NCBI GenBank assembly: GCA_947631955.1 | Contig: CANRNJ010000002.1 | Coordinates: 124,001-188,000, forward strand | Direction: 5' to 3' | Length of the DNA stretch: 64,000 nt | Origin: an uncultured Lachnospiraceae bacterium | Lineage (GTDB): Bacteria; Bacillota; Clostridia; Lachnospirales; Lachnospiraceae | Shown here: positions 1 to 7,379 of the stretch, piece by piece | Layout: each line of letters begins with the position of its first letter | Position numbering within the stretch: the stretch's first letter is position 1 | Position numbers and translations under genes: made by a program | Notes under the pieces: model-generated | The model's input: only the letters and a program-made list of their open reading frames with translations | Told to the model about the DNA's origin: nothing | Database searches by the model: none

Positions 1-221
1 TCTTCCGGCTCCGCCGCATCCCGTTTAAATTCCAACAGATCGCCGGGCTGACAGTCCAGCACGTCGCAGATCGCATTAAGGGTGGAAAAGCGGATTGCGC
101 TTACTTTTCCCGTCTTGATATTGGAAAGGTTCACATTCGCGATCCCCACTCTATCCGCCAATTCGTTCAGCGATATCTTTCTGTCCGCCATCATCCTGTC
201 GAGTCTTAATATAATAGCCAT
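1..221 (-). CDS. Small Cro/CI-type HTH regulator, partial (C-terminus beyond left edge)
   Basis: Reading from the ATG at 221, the protein begins MAIILRLDRMMADRKISL and continues with a helix-turn-helix of the short YozG-like Xre family (NELADRVGIANVNLSNIKTGK, then a helix ending in LDCQPGDLLEF). The frame is still open at base 1, so the C-terminus lies outside the window. A G-rich ribosome site (GGGG, 8 nt before ATG) fits this start. It lies 30 nt downstream of the DUF2975 gene. Pairing of a YozG-like HTH with a DUF2975 membrane protein is a known arrangement (B. subtilis yozG-yoaS), so I infer that the pair is co-transcribed and probably autoregulatory. The target is unknown. Confidence 0.85.
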   Translation of the reverse strand, partial: MAIILRLDRMMADRKISLNELADRVGIANVNLSNIKTGKVSAIRFSTLNAICDVLDCQPGDLLEFKRDAAEPE

Positions 222-251
222 ATCTTTTTCCCCGCTTCCGTCATGATGTGT

Positions 252-848
252 TTACAGCGTTTCGTCCGACAGCCTTTGCAGTTCGCATCCGTAATCCAGT
301 ATACAATATACACACCAGAACGCGATCCCGACAACGGCGCCAAAGTACAAACTGTTCATTGCGGCAAACAGCGTGATCAGAATAAACGGCAGACTTAAAT
401 TTTTGAGGATCACAGGGCGAAACGGCGAATCGCTGTCCCGGATCTCCCGAAATGTCTTCTCAACAAAATGCAGAAGGACAGCAATCAAGCTTATCACAAC
501 GCAAAAGACGATCAGATAGATGCCCACCACGTCAAGCCATTCCGCATCGCCGGTATTCAGCATATCCGAGGCTTTTACGTTAAAACCGAATAACTGCATA
601 TCTATGCCCATCATAAATTCCGTATCCGGCGCTTTTTCCTGTATCTGTACGTACAGCTTCTCCCCGCCCAGCGCGTCCGCGGCGATACATGCGATCCCGC
701 AAAGAAATGCAACGAAAGCCATTGCAATCGTAAATATCTTGCCGATCCTTGTAATGAGCAGCGCCACATGACTGCTTTTCCGGATCTTTTCCAGTTTGTT
801 GTTCTGTCCGTTCTGTGAAACGTTTTTCACATTCATGTTATTTTTCAT
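252..848 (-). CDS. DUF2975 family membrane protein
   Basis: 198-residue protein with a hydrophilic N-terminus and about four membrane segments: roughly residues 29-57, a helix after WLDVVGIY, and two near the C-terminus. The SPFRP motif in the middle and the C-terminal YGCELQRLSDETL match the DUF2975 pattern. The frame runs upstream of 848, but those codons cross a clear promoter. The ATG at 848 has a good ribosome site (GGAGAT, 4 nt upstream) and is the probable start. It is followed by the small HTH gene and preceded by an unusually structured leader. Family function is unknown; a role in sensing or controlling the partner HTH is inference. Confidence 0.85.
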   Translation of the reverse strand: MKNNMNVKNVSQNGQNNKLEKIRKSSHVALLITRIGKIFTIAMAFVAFLCGIACIAADALGGEKLYVQIQEKAPDTEFMMGIDMQLFGFNVKASDMLNTGDAEWLDVVGIYLIVFCVVISLIAVLLHFVEKTFREIRDSDSPFRPVILKNLSLPFILITLFAAMNSLYFGAVVGIAFWCVYCILDYGCELQRLSDETL

Positions 849-963
849 ACTGATCTCCATTCTGGAGCGTTCTCGCGATGAGGCGACGCGAATCTCAAAT
901 TCGCATCTGACCTCAGAGGAATTTGTGACGCTCCGGCACAAATTCCTGTGTTTTCTGCTTTGT
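849..963 (-). promoter_or_regulatory. Structured 5' leader, candidate cis-acting RNA, upstream of the DUF2975 gene
   Basis: The predicted transcript (start near 963) has about 115 nt of leader with several inverted repeats. Hairpin 1 is a perfect 11-bp stem (917-927 with 937-947) with a 9-nt loop. Hairpin 2 is a 6-bp stem (888-893 with 899-904). The loop of hairpin 1 contains GGAGCGT in RNA sense, exactly complementary to ACGCTCC (870-864) just before the ribosome site. CTCC of that same segment can instead pair with the Shine-Dalgarno GGAG (hairpin 855-867). Exposed and hidden states of the ribosome site are therefore both possible. A dispersed palindromic repeat inserted here is the main alternative. 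Confidence 0.5.
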
Positions 964-969
964 ACCGTC

Positions 970-998
970 AGTATAACAGCAGGATTTATGTTTGTCAA
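970..998 (-). promoter_or_regulatory. Promoter of the DUF2975-HTH operon
   Basis: Minus-strand -35 TTGACA (993-998), 17-nt spacer and -10 TATACT (970-975). This is close to the sigma-A consensus and is one of the strongest promoters in the window. Confidence 0.85.
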
Positions 999-1011
999 TA
1001 TATTTTTAATG

Positions 1012-1037
1012 TTTATCATTAAATTTTTAACGATAAA
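1012..1037. promoter_or_regulatory. Palindromic operator candidate upstream of the DUF2975 promoter
   Basis: Near-perfect 26-bp AT-rich palindrome: TTTATC-N-TTAAA, a two-base centre, then TTTAA-N-GATAAA, with one mismatched pair. It ends 14 bp before the -35 box. The size and symmetry suit a dimeric HTH protein, possibly the regulator encoded in the same operon. The link is inference. Confidence 0.4.
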
Positions 1038-1061
1038 TTTACGGTCCGGTAAATAGGATGC

Positions 1062-1109
1062 CGAAAAAAAAGAAAACCGCGCAGCGATCCCCACACGGTT
1101 TTCCTTTTT
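1062..1109 (-). terminator. Rho-independent terminator of the ABC exporter operon
   Basis: Stem GAAAACCG/CGGTTTTC (1072-1079 with 1096-1103). On the minus strand a run of about eight T follows; the plus strand also ends in T6, so it may work both ways. Confidence 0.8.
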
Positions 1110-1182
1110 TCTAACCCTTGCCGTTATGTACTCCCCACATACTTATACGCAAGAAGATATTTTCCTGTTTTTCAGACTGTCC

Positions 1183-2973
1183 CTACTTTTCCATCAGGAA
1201 GTCATACTGCGACATATAAAGCTTATAATACTCGCCTTTGTTCGCAAGCAGTTCCTCATGGGAGCCGATCTCACGGATGCCGCCCTGATCCACATACATG
1301 ATGAAGTCCGCATTTTTGATGGTAGAAAGCCTGTGCGCGATGATAAAGGACGTCCGGCCCTCCAACAGCTTGTTCAGACCCTGCTGCAGCAGGATCTCCG
1401 TTTCCGTGTCGATACTGGACGTCGCTTCATCCAAGATCAGTATGCGCGGATCGGACAAAAGCGCTCTCGCAAAAGAGATTAGCTGCCTCTGGCCCGCCGA
1501 GAGCCTGCTGCCGCGCTCGTTGACCTGCGTATAGTATCCGTCTTCCATCTCCATGATAAAATCATGGGCGCACACGGTCTTCGCCGCCTCTATGACCTGT
1601 TCGTCCGGCACTTCATCGTTGCCGTAACGGATATTGTCCATGATCGTGCCCGAAAAGATAAAACTGTCCTGCATCATAACGCCCATCTGCCTGCGCAGGG
1701 AACGGATCGTGACATCCTCGATATTGATGCCGTCGATCAGGATCTCGCCGCTGTCCACATTGTAAAATCTGCTCAACAGGTTGACTATCGTGGTCTTGCC
1801 CGCGCCGGTAGGCCCTACGATCGCCGCCGTCTGCCCCTTGTGCACGATAAAATTGATCTTTTTTAAGATCTCGATGCCGTCCTCGTAACTGAAAGTCACA
1901 TTCTTAAATTCCACTTCTCCGTTGATAAGCGGCATCTCATAGGCGCCCGGTTTATCCTTGACAAGGACCGGCTCGTCGATGGTTTCAAAGATACGCTCCA
2001 GATAAGAGATCGCAGTCAACAGCGAATTGTAAAAGGATGCGAGCGTATTGATCGGCTGCCAGAATCTGCTGATATACGCCGTGAAAGCAATCAGCACACC
2101 TACCGTGATCCCGGAATCGGCCTGCGACATCCACGCAATGCCCAGCACATAGATAAAAGAAGTCGTGACCGCGCTGATGATGTCCACCGCCGGTCCCATG
2201 ACAAAGTTGAACTTTACGGCACGCATCCAAGCCTCGCGGTAACTGCCGCTCAGCCGGTTGAAGATGCCCTGATTTTCTTCCTCCCGCACAAATGACTGCG
2301 TCACGCGGATACCGTTGATACTCTCCGCTATGTATGCATTTAAGTTGGACTGTTTGTTGCTCTGTATCTGCCATGCTCTTCTCTGCCGCCGTTTCAGAAA
2401 GATAACTACCGCCGTCAGCACCGGCAGACCGCACAGACACACCAACGTCAGTTTTACGTTGATACTGAGCATAAAGAACATGATAAAAAACAGATTACAA
2501 AGGTCCGTCACTGTGTTGATGATACCGTTGCTCAGCAGATCGCTTAAGTTATTGACATAGTTCACCACTCTGACCTGTATCTTGCCGTGCGGCCGTTCAT
2601 CATAATAGGAAAACGGCAGTTCCTGAAGATGGACAAACAGATCGTATCTGATCTGATGAATGATATCCTGTCCTATTTTGGTCATAAGCGTTATCTTGAC
2701 GCGCAGGCTGGCGGCCGTATAAAGCGCGATCAGTATGGTGAACCCTGCATAGCGCAGGATACCGCGCATATCTCCATCAGGAATACACTGATCCATGACC
2801 GCCATAAAGAATCTCGGAATCAACATTCCAAGCGCGGAAGAGGAAAGCATCAAAAACAGGACTCCCGCCATCGGTTTTTTATGCGGCTTGATGTAGCCTG
2901 CCAGTCGTTTTAACTGGTTGACATCGAATTTATCTTCCAATATTTCATCAACGTCGTATTTATTCCTTGCCAT
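1183..2973 (-). CDS. Heterodimeric ABC exporter subunit, catalytically complete ATPase
   Basis: 596-residue fused exporter half: N-terminal six-helix membrane domain (about residues 35-320) and C-terminal ATPase. Visible motifs are Walker A GPTGAGKTT, signature LSAGQRQ (Gly2 replaced by Ala), Walker B ILILDEATSS with the catalytic Glu, and H-loop AHRL. The start at 2973 lies 7 nt after the stop of the partner gene, whose last codons contain AGGAG. Its partner has a degenerate ATPase, so the two probably form one asymmetric exporter of the BmrCD/TM287-288 type. The substrate cannot be read from sequence; lipid, drug or peptide export are all possible. Confidence 0.9.
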   Translation of the reverse strand: MARNKYDVDEILEDKFDVNQLKRLAGYIKPHKKPMAGVLFLMLSSSALGMLIPRFFMAVMDQCIPDGDMRGILRYAGFTILIALYTAASLRVKITLMTKIGQDIIHQIRYDLFVHLQELPFSYYDERPHGKIQVRVVNYVNNLSDLLSNGIINTVTDLCNLFFIMFFMLSINVKLTLVCLCGLPVLTAVVIFLKRRQRRAWQIQSNKQSNLNAYIAESINGIRVTQSFVREEENQGIFNRLSGSYREAWMRAVKFNFVMGPAVDIISAVTTSFIYVLGIAWMSQADSGITVGVLIAFTAYISRFWQPINTLASFYNSLLTAISYLERIFETIDEPVLVKDKPGAYEMPLINGEVEFKNVTFSYEDGIEILKKINFIVHKGQTAAIVGPTGAGKTTIVNLLSRFYNVDSGEILIDGINIEDVTIRSLRRQMGVMMQDSFIFSGTIMDNIRYGNDEVPDEQVIEAAKTVCAHDFIMEMEDGYYTQVNERGSRLSAGQRQLISFARALLSDPRILILDEATSSIDTETEILLQQGLNKLLEGRTSFIIAHRLSTIKNADFIMYVDQGGIREIGSHEELLANKGEYYKLYMSQYDFLMEK

Positions 2974-2980
2974 GATGCCC

Positions 2981-4720
2981 TTACTCTCCTTCGTTAAAAT
3001 CCCCGTACTGATGGCGGAAAGCCGCTTCATAGTATCCGCCTGCTTTGGACAGCTCCTCGTGTGTGCCTTGTTCCACGATCCTGCCTTTGTCCATCACAAG
3101 GATCAGGTCCGCATCTTTAATGGAAGATATGCGGTATGCAATAACAAATATGGTGCATTTGCTCTGGATCTTTTTTAACTGCTGCTGGATATAACTCTCC
3201 GTTTCCATGTCCACCGCGGATGTCGTATCGTCCAGTATCAATATGGCAGGATCTTTTAAAAGCGCTCTGGCCAACGATATTCTCTGCTTCTGTCCGCCCG
3301 AAAGTCCCACGCCTCTCTCTCCGACGATCGTGTCATATCCATCCGGCATCTCTTGGATAAAAAGATTCGCATCCGCCATTTTGGCCGCCTGTTTTACCTT
3401 TTCAAAACTGCAGTCCGGACGCCCGTATGCGATATTTCCCTCGATGGTATCGGAAAACAGAAATACGTCCTGCATCGCCATACCGATATTGTCCCGCAGG
3501 TCATACAGATCCAGATCCTTTACATTGATGCCGTCCACCCGCACTTCTCCCTCTGTAGCATCATAGAAACGGCATAACAGATTCATGACCGTAGACTTGC
3601 CGGAACCGGTAGAACCGATGATACCCACCGTCTGGCCGCGTTTGACCTTGAAGCTCACATCCGATATGATATCCGCGTCCGCATCATCCGCCTGATAACT
3701 TACATGTTTAAATTCCACATCGCCGTTGAAGCGCTTGCGCTCCACCGGTCTGCCGGGAGTCTTGACCGAAGGCTCCTGTATATAGGTATTGTAGATCTTC
3801 TCCGCCGAAGTCGTAAATCTATGGATATCGTTGATCCACCAGCCTGCCATTCTTAAGGGAACCGTCAGCATCCAGAGATACCCGTTGACCGTAACAAGAT
3901 TTCCCATGGTGATCTCGCCCTGTATCACCATATAACCGCCGTATACCATAAGCACAACGGTAAGCATGTTGGAAAGAAATTCAAAAACCGGAATATATTT
4001 TTTCCATGTGGCGGAAGCGTTTAATTCCGCGTCACGGTATGCGTCATTCTCCGCATTAAACTTACTGATCTCGTAATCTTCTCTCGCAAAAGCCTTGACG
4101 ACCCTGTTGCCGCTGATATTTTCCTGTGCAAAAGTGTTGAGCGAAGAAAACTGTTGACGGATCTTCTGAAAGGCGGGCCGCACCTGTTTGGACTGCTTAT
4201 AGGTCGTCAGCGCGGTGAACGGCAGCACCAGCAGCATGCACAGCGCCAGTTTCACATTTACCGTGAATATCATCAGGAGTGCAAAAGCAAGCAGCAGCAT
4301 GTTTTCATAAACCGTATAGATCACATACGCGATAAAATGCCGGATGGCGTCCATATCGCCCGTCTGTCTGGACATCAGATCCCCGGTACGGTTGCGGTTA
4401 TAGAAATCAAAATCTTCCTGAAGCAGCTTGCGATACACGGTATCCCTCATACTGTACAGAACGCCCTGAGAACAGATCTCAAACATGAGCTGGGAGCTGA
4501 AGCGCAGAATCCCCTTTAAGACCGTTACGCCCAAGAGGCACGCGATCATTACGGGCAGCAGCTGCGTGACCCCGTTTCCGATCACATCGTCCACGATCAC
4601 ACCGGATATGTACGGATTCACAATGGTCAGCACCGCGATCCCCGTGGTCATCAAAAGTCCGGCGGCCATACGCATTTTATATTTTCTTAAGAACGAATAT
4701 ACCCACTTAACCGGTGTCAT
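2981..4720 (-). CDS. Heterodimeric ABC exporter subunit with degenerate ATPase site
   Basis: 579-residue exporter half with six predicted helices and a C-terminal nucleotide-binding domain. Walker A GSTGSGKST and signature LSGGQKQ are intact. Walker B reads ILILDDTTSA, with Asp in place of the catalytic Glu, and the H-loop reads IAYRISS, with Tyr in place of His. Such substitutions are typical of the non-hydrolysing site in heterodimeric exporters. The start at 4720 has an excellent ribosome site (AAGGAG, 7 nt upstream), better than the upstream in-frame ATG at 4741. First gene of a two-gene operon. Confidence 0.9.
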   Translation of the reverse strand: MTPVKWVYSFLRKYKMRMAAGLLMTTGIAVLTIVNPYISGVIVDDVIGNGVTQLLPVMIACLLGVTVLKGILRFSSQLMFEICSQGVLYSMRDTVYRKLLQEDFDFYNRNRTGDLMSRQTGDMDAIRHFIAYVIYTVYENMLLLAFALLMIFTVNVKLALCMLLVLPFTALTTYKQSKQVRPAFQKIRQQFSSLNTFAQENISGNRVVKAFAREDYEISKFNAENDAYRDAELNASATWKKYIPVFEFLSNMLTVVLMVYGGYMVIQGEITMGNLVTVNGYLWMLTVPLRMAGWWINDIHRFTTSAEKIYNTYIQEPSVKTPGRPVERKRFNGDVEFKHVSYQADDADADIISDVSFKVKRGQTVGIIGSTGSGKSTVMNLLCRFYDATEGEVRVDGINVKDLDLYDLRDNIGMAMQDVFLFSDTIEGNIAYGRPDCSFEKVKQAAKMADANLFIQEMPDGYDTIVGERGVGLSGGQKQRISLARALLKDPAILILDDTTSAVDMETESYIQQQLKKIQSKCTIFVIAYRISSIKDADLILVMDKGRIVEQGTHEELSKAGGYYEAAFRHQYGDFNEGE

Positions 4721-4851
4721 TGTATATCTCCTTCGTATCATGCACCAAACGCAATTTTTATCTGTCTACTTAATATAAATTTTTCCGTCAATGTTTTCTA
4801 TAATAGATACATTCAAAAATAGAACAAATCTATTATTGTTTGGTTATTGTT

Positions 4852-4880
4852 TTTATAGGGAAAAGCAGATATACTATAAT
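4852..4880 (+). promoter_or_regulatory. Probable pflA promoter
   Basis: Perfect -10 TATAAT (4875-4880) with a weak -35 TTTATA (4852-4857) at 17-bp spacing, in an AT-rich stretch between the divergent ABC operon and pflA. It leaves a leader of about 115 nt in which I see no clear structure. Confidence 0.5.
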
Positions 4881-5002
4881 AGAATGACCGCATAGGACGA
4901 CCGGCGGCGCACACAGGCGGCGTTTGGCTCTGCGGCCGCAGACAGCAGGCACAAGGATCTGAAAAAACAGGCCTGCGGACATTATGGAATGGGAGATAGA
5001 CA

Positions 5003-5761
5003 ATGCAGGGAAGAATACATTCACTGGAAAGTTTCGGCACTGTGGACGGTCCGGGCACGCGATTTGTCGTGTTCGTACAGGGCTGCCCCATGCGCTGTGC
5101 TTACTGCCACAATCCGGATACATGGGAGATGAACGGAGGCACCCTTATGGAGCCCGAAGAGATCTTTGAACAGTATCTGCGCAATAAAGACTTCTACAAA
5201 AACGGCGGCATCACCGTTACCGGCGGTGAACCGCTGATGCAGGTGGATTTCCTGATCGATCTGTTTACGATTGCAAAGGAACATGACGTACACACCTGTA
5301 TCGACACCTCCGGTATTGCTTACAAACCGAACGCCAATCCCGATTGGCTGGCTAAATTGGATCATCTTATGGAATTGACCGATCTGGTCATGTTGGATAT
5401 CAAACACATCGATCCCGAAAAGCACAAGGAACTGACGTCCCAGCCCAACGACGGCATCCTCGCTTTTGCCAAATATCTGGACGAAAAACATGTGGACGTA
5501 TGGATCCGCCATGTCGTTGTACCGGGTATCACCGACGATGATGAATACCTGTATAAACTGGGATATTTTATCGGCGGCCTGTCCAACTTAAAAGCGCTGG
5601 ACGCTCTGCCGTACCACACGATGGGCAAACCAAAATATGAGAAACTGGGCATGAAATACAAACTGGAAGGCGTGGAACCGATGGATAAAAATAAGCTGAT
5701 CGATAAAAAGAAGGTCATCTTAGACGGCATCCGCGCAAGACGGAAAGAGGACGGGCGCTGA
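5003..5761 (+). CDS. pflA: Pyruvate formate-lyase activating enzyme
   Basis: 252-residue radical SAM enzyme that makes the glycyl radical on pyruvate formate-lyase. The N-terminus GRIHSLESFGTVDGPGTRFVVF and the cluster motif CPMRCAYC (CxxxCxxC) are hallmarks; TGGEPLMQ binds SAM and TSGIAY follows. Length matches the family. The ATG has GGGAG 7 nt upstream. No pyruvate formate-lyase gene is next to it, which is unusual because pflB commonly sits directly upstream. A hairpin overlaps the stop codon. Function assignment is firm; its partner is presumably encoded elsewhere. Confidence 0.93.
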   Translation: MQGRIHSLESFGTVDGPGTRFVVFVQGCPMRCAYCHNPDTWEMNGGTLMEPEEIFEQYLRNKDFYKNGGITVTGGEPLMQVDFLIDLFTIAKEHDVHTCIDTSGIAYKPNANPDWLAKLDHLMELTDLVMLDIKHIDPEKHKELTSQPNDGILAFAKYLDEKHVDVWIRHVVVPGITDDDEYLYKLGYFIGGLSNLKALDALPYHTMGKPKYEKLGMKYKLEGVEPMDKNKLIDKKKVILDGIRARRKEDGR

Positions 5762-5774
5762 TCACACAGCGCCC
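5753..5774. terminator. Hairpin over the pflA stop codon, weak terminator candidate
   Basis: Perfect 8-bp GC stem GGGCGCTG/CAGCGCCC (5753-5760 with 5767-5774) enclosing the TGA. No T-run follows on the plus strand, so intrinsic termination is doubtful. It separates two convergent genes. Confidence 0.4.
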
Positions 5775-5798
5775 TGAATCTTCTCCTGCAGCATACTG

Positions 5799-6836
5799 TC
5801 ACTTTGCCGCAAGCATCGCCTCCCACTCTGCATTGCCGCGCATGAACGCAAACGGTTCCTCGTTTCTAAACCCTTCCAACAGCACAGTCTTCAGTTTCTC
5901 ATAAATCTTTGGATCCCTTTCCTCAAAATGCAGATGCCGGTACAGTCCGGACTTTCTGAAATCATCTACCGTATCGATATTCCGTATGAGCTCCTCTGCA
6001 ATGCGCAGAGTTTCCTCCGTATTTTTCTCCATACAGGCAAGTTCAATCAGCCCGCAGGCTTCATTGTATCTTCCCACCTCAAATACATGCGCAAACTCAC
6101 TGTGCTTTTGCCTGTAATATTCTGCCATATCGGCATCCTGTGCCTCAACCGCCAACGACGACATCATGGAAACCGCTATATTGATCGTCTGCCAGCTGTC
6201 GAACAGCAGCCTTTCATAAATCATAAACGCGCCGTCGGTATCGCCTTTTGCCCTGCAAAGACGCGCCCTGTTGATTTTGCCTGTTTGGTCGCTCTTAGGA
6301 AAAAATTCCAGATATTTTTCCGCCTTTTCGTACTCTTCTTTTCTCATCCAGAACTGAAACAGACTGTCAGCCGCCTTGATGCGCGGTTCCCCGGTTTCGC
6401 TCTGAAGAACGGTTTCGTACCATTCCCTGATCCTGCCGTCATATTGTCCCGCATCTTCCACTTTATCCGTTATCCTCCTGACATCCAGTATGAGCGCCAC
6501 CCTCCATATGAGCCGGTTACAGTTCGGGTATTTGTTTATGGCATCCTGCGCCCATGCAAACGCACGGTCATACGGCATAGTGTCTAATCGATCTCCCAGT
6601 TCTTGAACGATATCGCCGATTTCCGCCTCTGTCAAATCTTCCCTGAAAGTCAGCAGCGTATCCAAAGAAATTTTCAACAGCCTTGCAATAGGCGCCAGCA
6701 GTTCTATATCCGGTTTGGAAACATCTTTTTCCCACTTGTTTACCGCCGGTGTGGTCACACCCAGTCTGTCCGCCATCTCTTCCTGCGTCATCCCAAGTTT
6801 CTTTCTGTACTCCCGGATTACTTGTCCGATCTTCAT
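5799..6836 (-). CDS. HTH regulator with TPR-like C-terminal region
   Basis: 345 residues from the second ATG. The first ~65 residues are a Cro/CI-type HTH (IREYRKKLGMTQEEMADRLGV, VNKWEKDVSKPD). The remainder is helical and repeat-like, typical of clostridial Xre proteins with tetratricopeptide-like sensor domains. An ATG 21 nt upstream (6857) lacks a ribosome site. A TATAAT at about 6864-6869 would start transcription almost at that ATG, leaving GGAGG as ribosome site for 6836. I therefore prefer 6836, though the GGAGG-ATG spacing (about 14 nt) is long. It is convergent with pflA. Ligand and targets are unknown. Confidence 0.8.
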   Translation of the reverse strand: MKIGQVIREYRKKLGMTQEEMADRLGVTTPAVNKWEKDVSKPDIELLAPIARLLKISLDTLLTFREDLTEAEIGDIVQELGDRLDTMPYDRAFAWAQDAINKYPNCNRLIWRVALILDVRRITDKVEDAGQYDGRIREWYETVLQSETGEPRIKAADSLFQFWMRKEEYEKAEKYLEFFPKSDQTGKINRARLCRAKGDTDGAFMIYERLLFDSWQTINIAVSMMSSLAVEAQDADMAEYYRQKHSEFAHVFEVGRYNEACGLIELACMEKNTEETLRIAEELIRNIDTVDDFRKSGLYRHLHFEERDPKIYEKLKTVLLEGFRNEEPFAFMRGNAEWEAMLAAK

Positions 6837-7006
6837 AATATTTTCTGTTACCTCCATTTAACCGTATTATAACAAAGGCGCCTTGTCTGATATCATCATA
6901 ACAAAAAAAGGATAGAACTGCCATTGAACATTTTTTAAATATCGCTCATATTTTTTAACCGCCGCTCAATCGAAAAGCAGAACCCGGAAATATTATCTTG
7001 GAAATA

Positions 7007-7049
7007 TTGACACTTTACCCTTGTATCTTAACCCCTTTTATATTAAAAT
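7007..7049 (+). promoter_or_regulatory. Candidate ferredoxin promoter region
   Basis: The gap 6837-7120 is AT-rich. TTGTAT (7021-7026), a 17-bp spacer and TAAAAT (7044-7049) make a plausible promoter. A perfect TTGACA at 7007-7012 has no well-spaced -10 box. I see no other feature in this gap. Confidence 0.4.
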
Positions 7050-7120
7050 AGAGAAAAGCGGCTAATTGATAAAAATATATCAATGCCGCCTAGTTTCACA
7101 TAATAAGGAGGATAATCATT

Positions 7121-7291
7121 ATGGCATTTGTAATCAGTGACGCTTGTGTAGCGTGCGGCGCCTGCGAAGCTCAGTGTCCTGTCGGTGCAATCAGCATGGG
7201 CGACGGCAAATTTGAGATCGATCCTGCCAAATGCATCGACTGCGGTTCCTGCGCAGGTGTATGTCCTACAGGCTCCATCGCTCAGGGTTGA
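7121..7291 (+). CDS. 2[4Fe-4S] ferredoxin
   Basis: 56-residue protein starting MAFVISDACVACGACEAQCP. It carries two CxxCxxCxxxCP motifs (CVACGACEAQCP and CIDCGSCAGVCP), the signature of clostridial bacterial-type ferredoxins that hold two [4Fe-4S] clusters and shuttle electrons in anaerobic metabolism (pyruvate:ferredoxin oxidoreductase, hydrogenase). The ribosome site AAGGAGG lies 9 nt before the ATG. Monocistronic, followed by a terminator. Length is exactly that of the family. Confidence 0.97.
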   Translation: MAFVISDACVACGACEAQCPVGAISMGDGKFEIDPAKCIDCGSCAGVCPTGSIAQG

Positions 7292-7326
7292 TCGTTCAGG
7301 GAACATAACGTACAGAACAGGAAGTA

Positions 7327-7368
7327 TCCCTCCAAAGCGGATTTTTCGTCTGCTTTCGAGGGATTTTT
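7327..7368 (+). terminator. Terminator of the ferredoxin gene
   Basis: Stem TCCCTC-C-AAAGC paired with GCTTT-C-GAGGGA (7327-7338 with 7352-7363), followed by T5. Only the plus strand has the T-run. Confidence 0.8.
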
Positions 7369-7379
7369 CACGTTTTCTA

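Noticed and set aside
849..1094. 82-codon N-terminal extension of the DUF2975 gene
   Set aside because: It would run through a near-consensus promoter and the terminator of the upstream operon; the ATG at 848 has the ribosome site.
1183..4720. CydDC-type exporter
   Set aside because: No cytochrome bd genes are nearby and motifs fit general heterodimeric exporters equally well, so no specific name was given.
7007..7012. Perfect TTGACA as the ferredoxin -35 box
   Set aside because: No -10 box lies at 16-18 bp; the better-spaced pair begins at 7021, so only a broad candidate region was reported.
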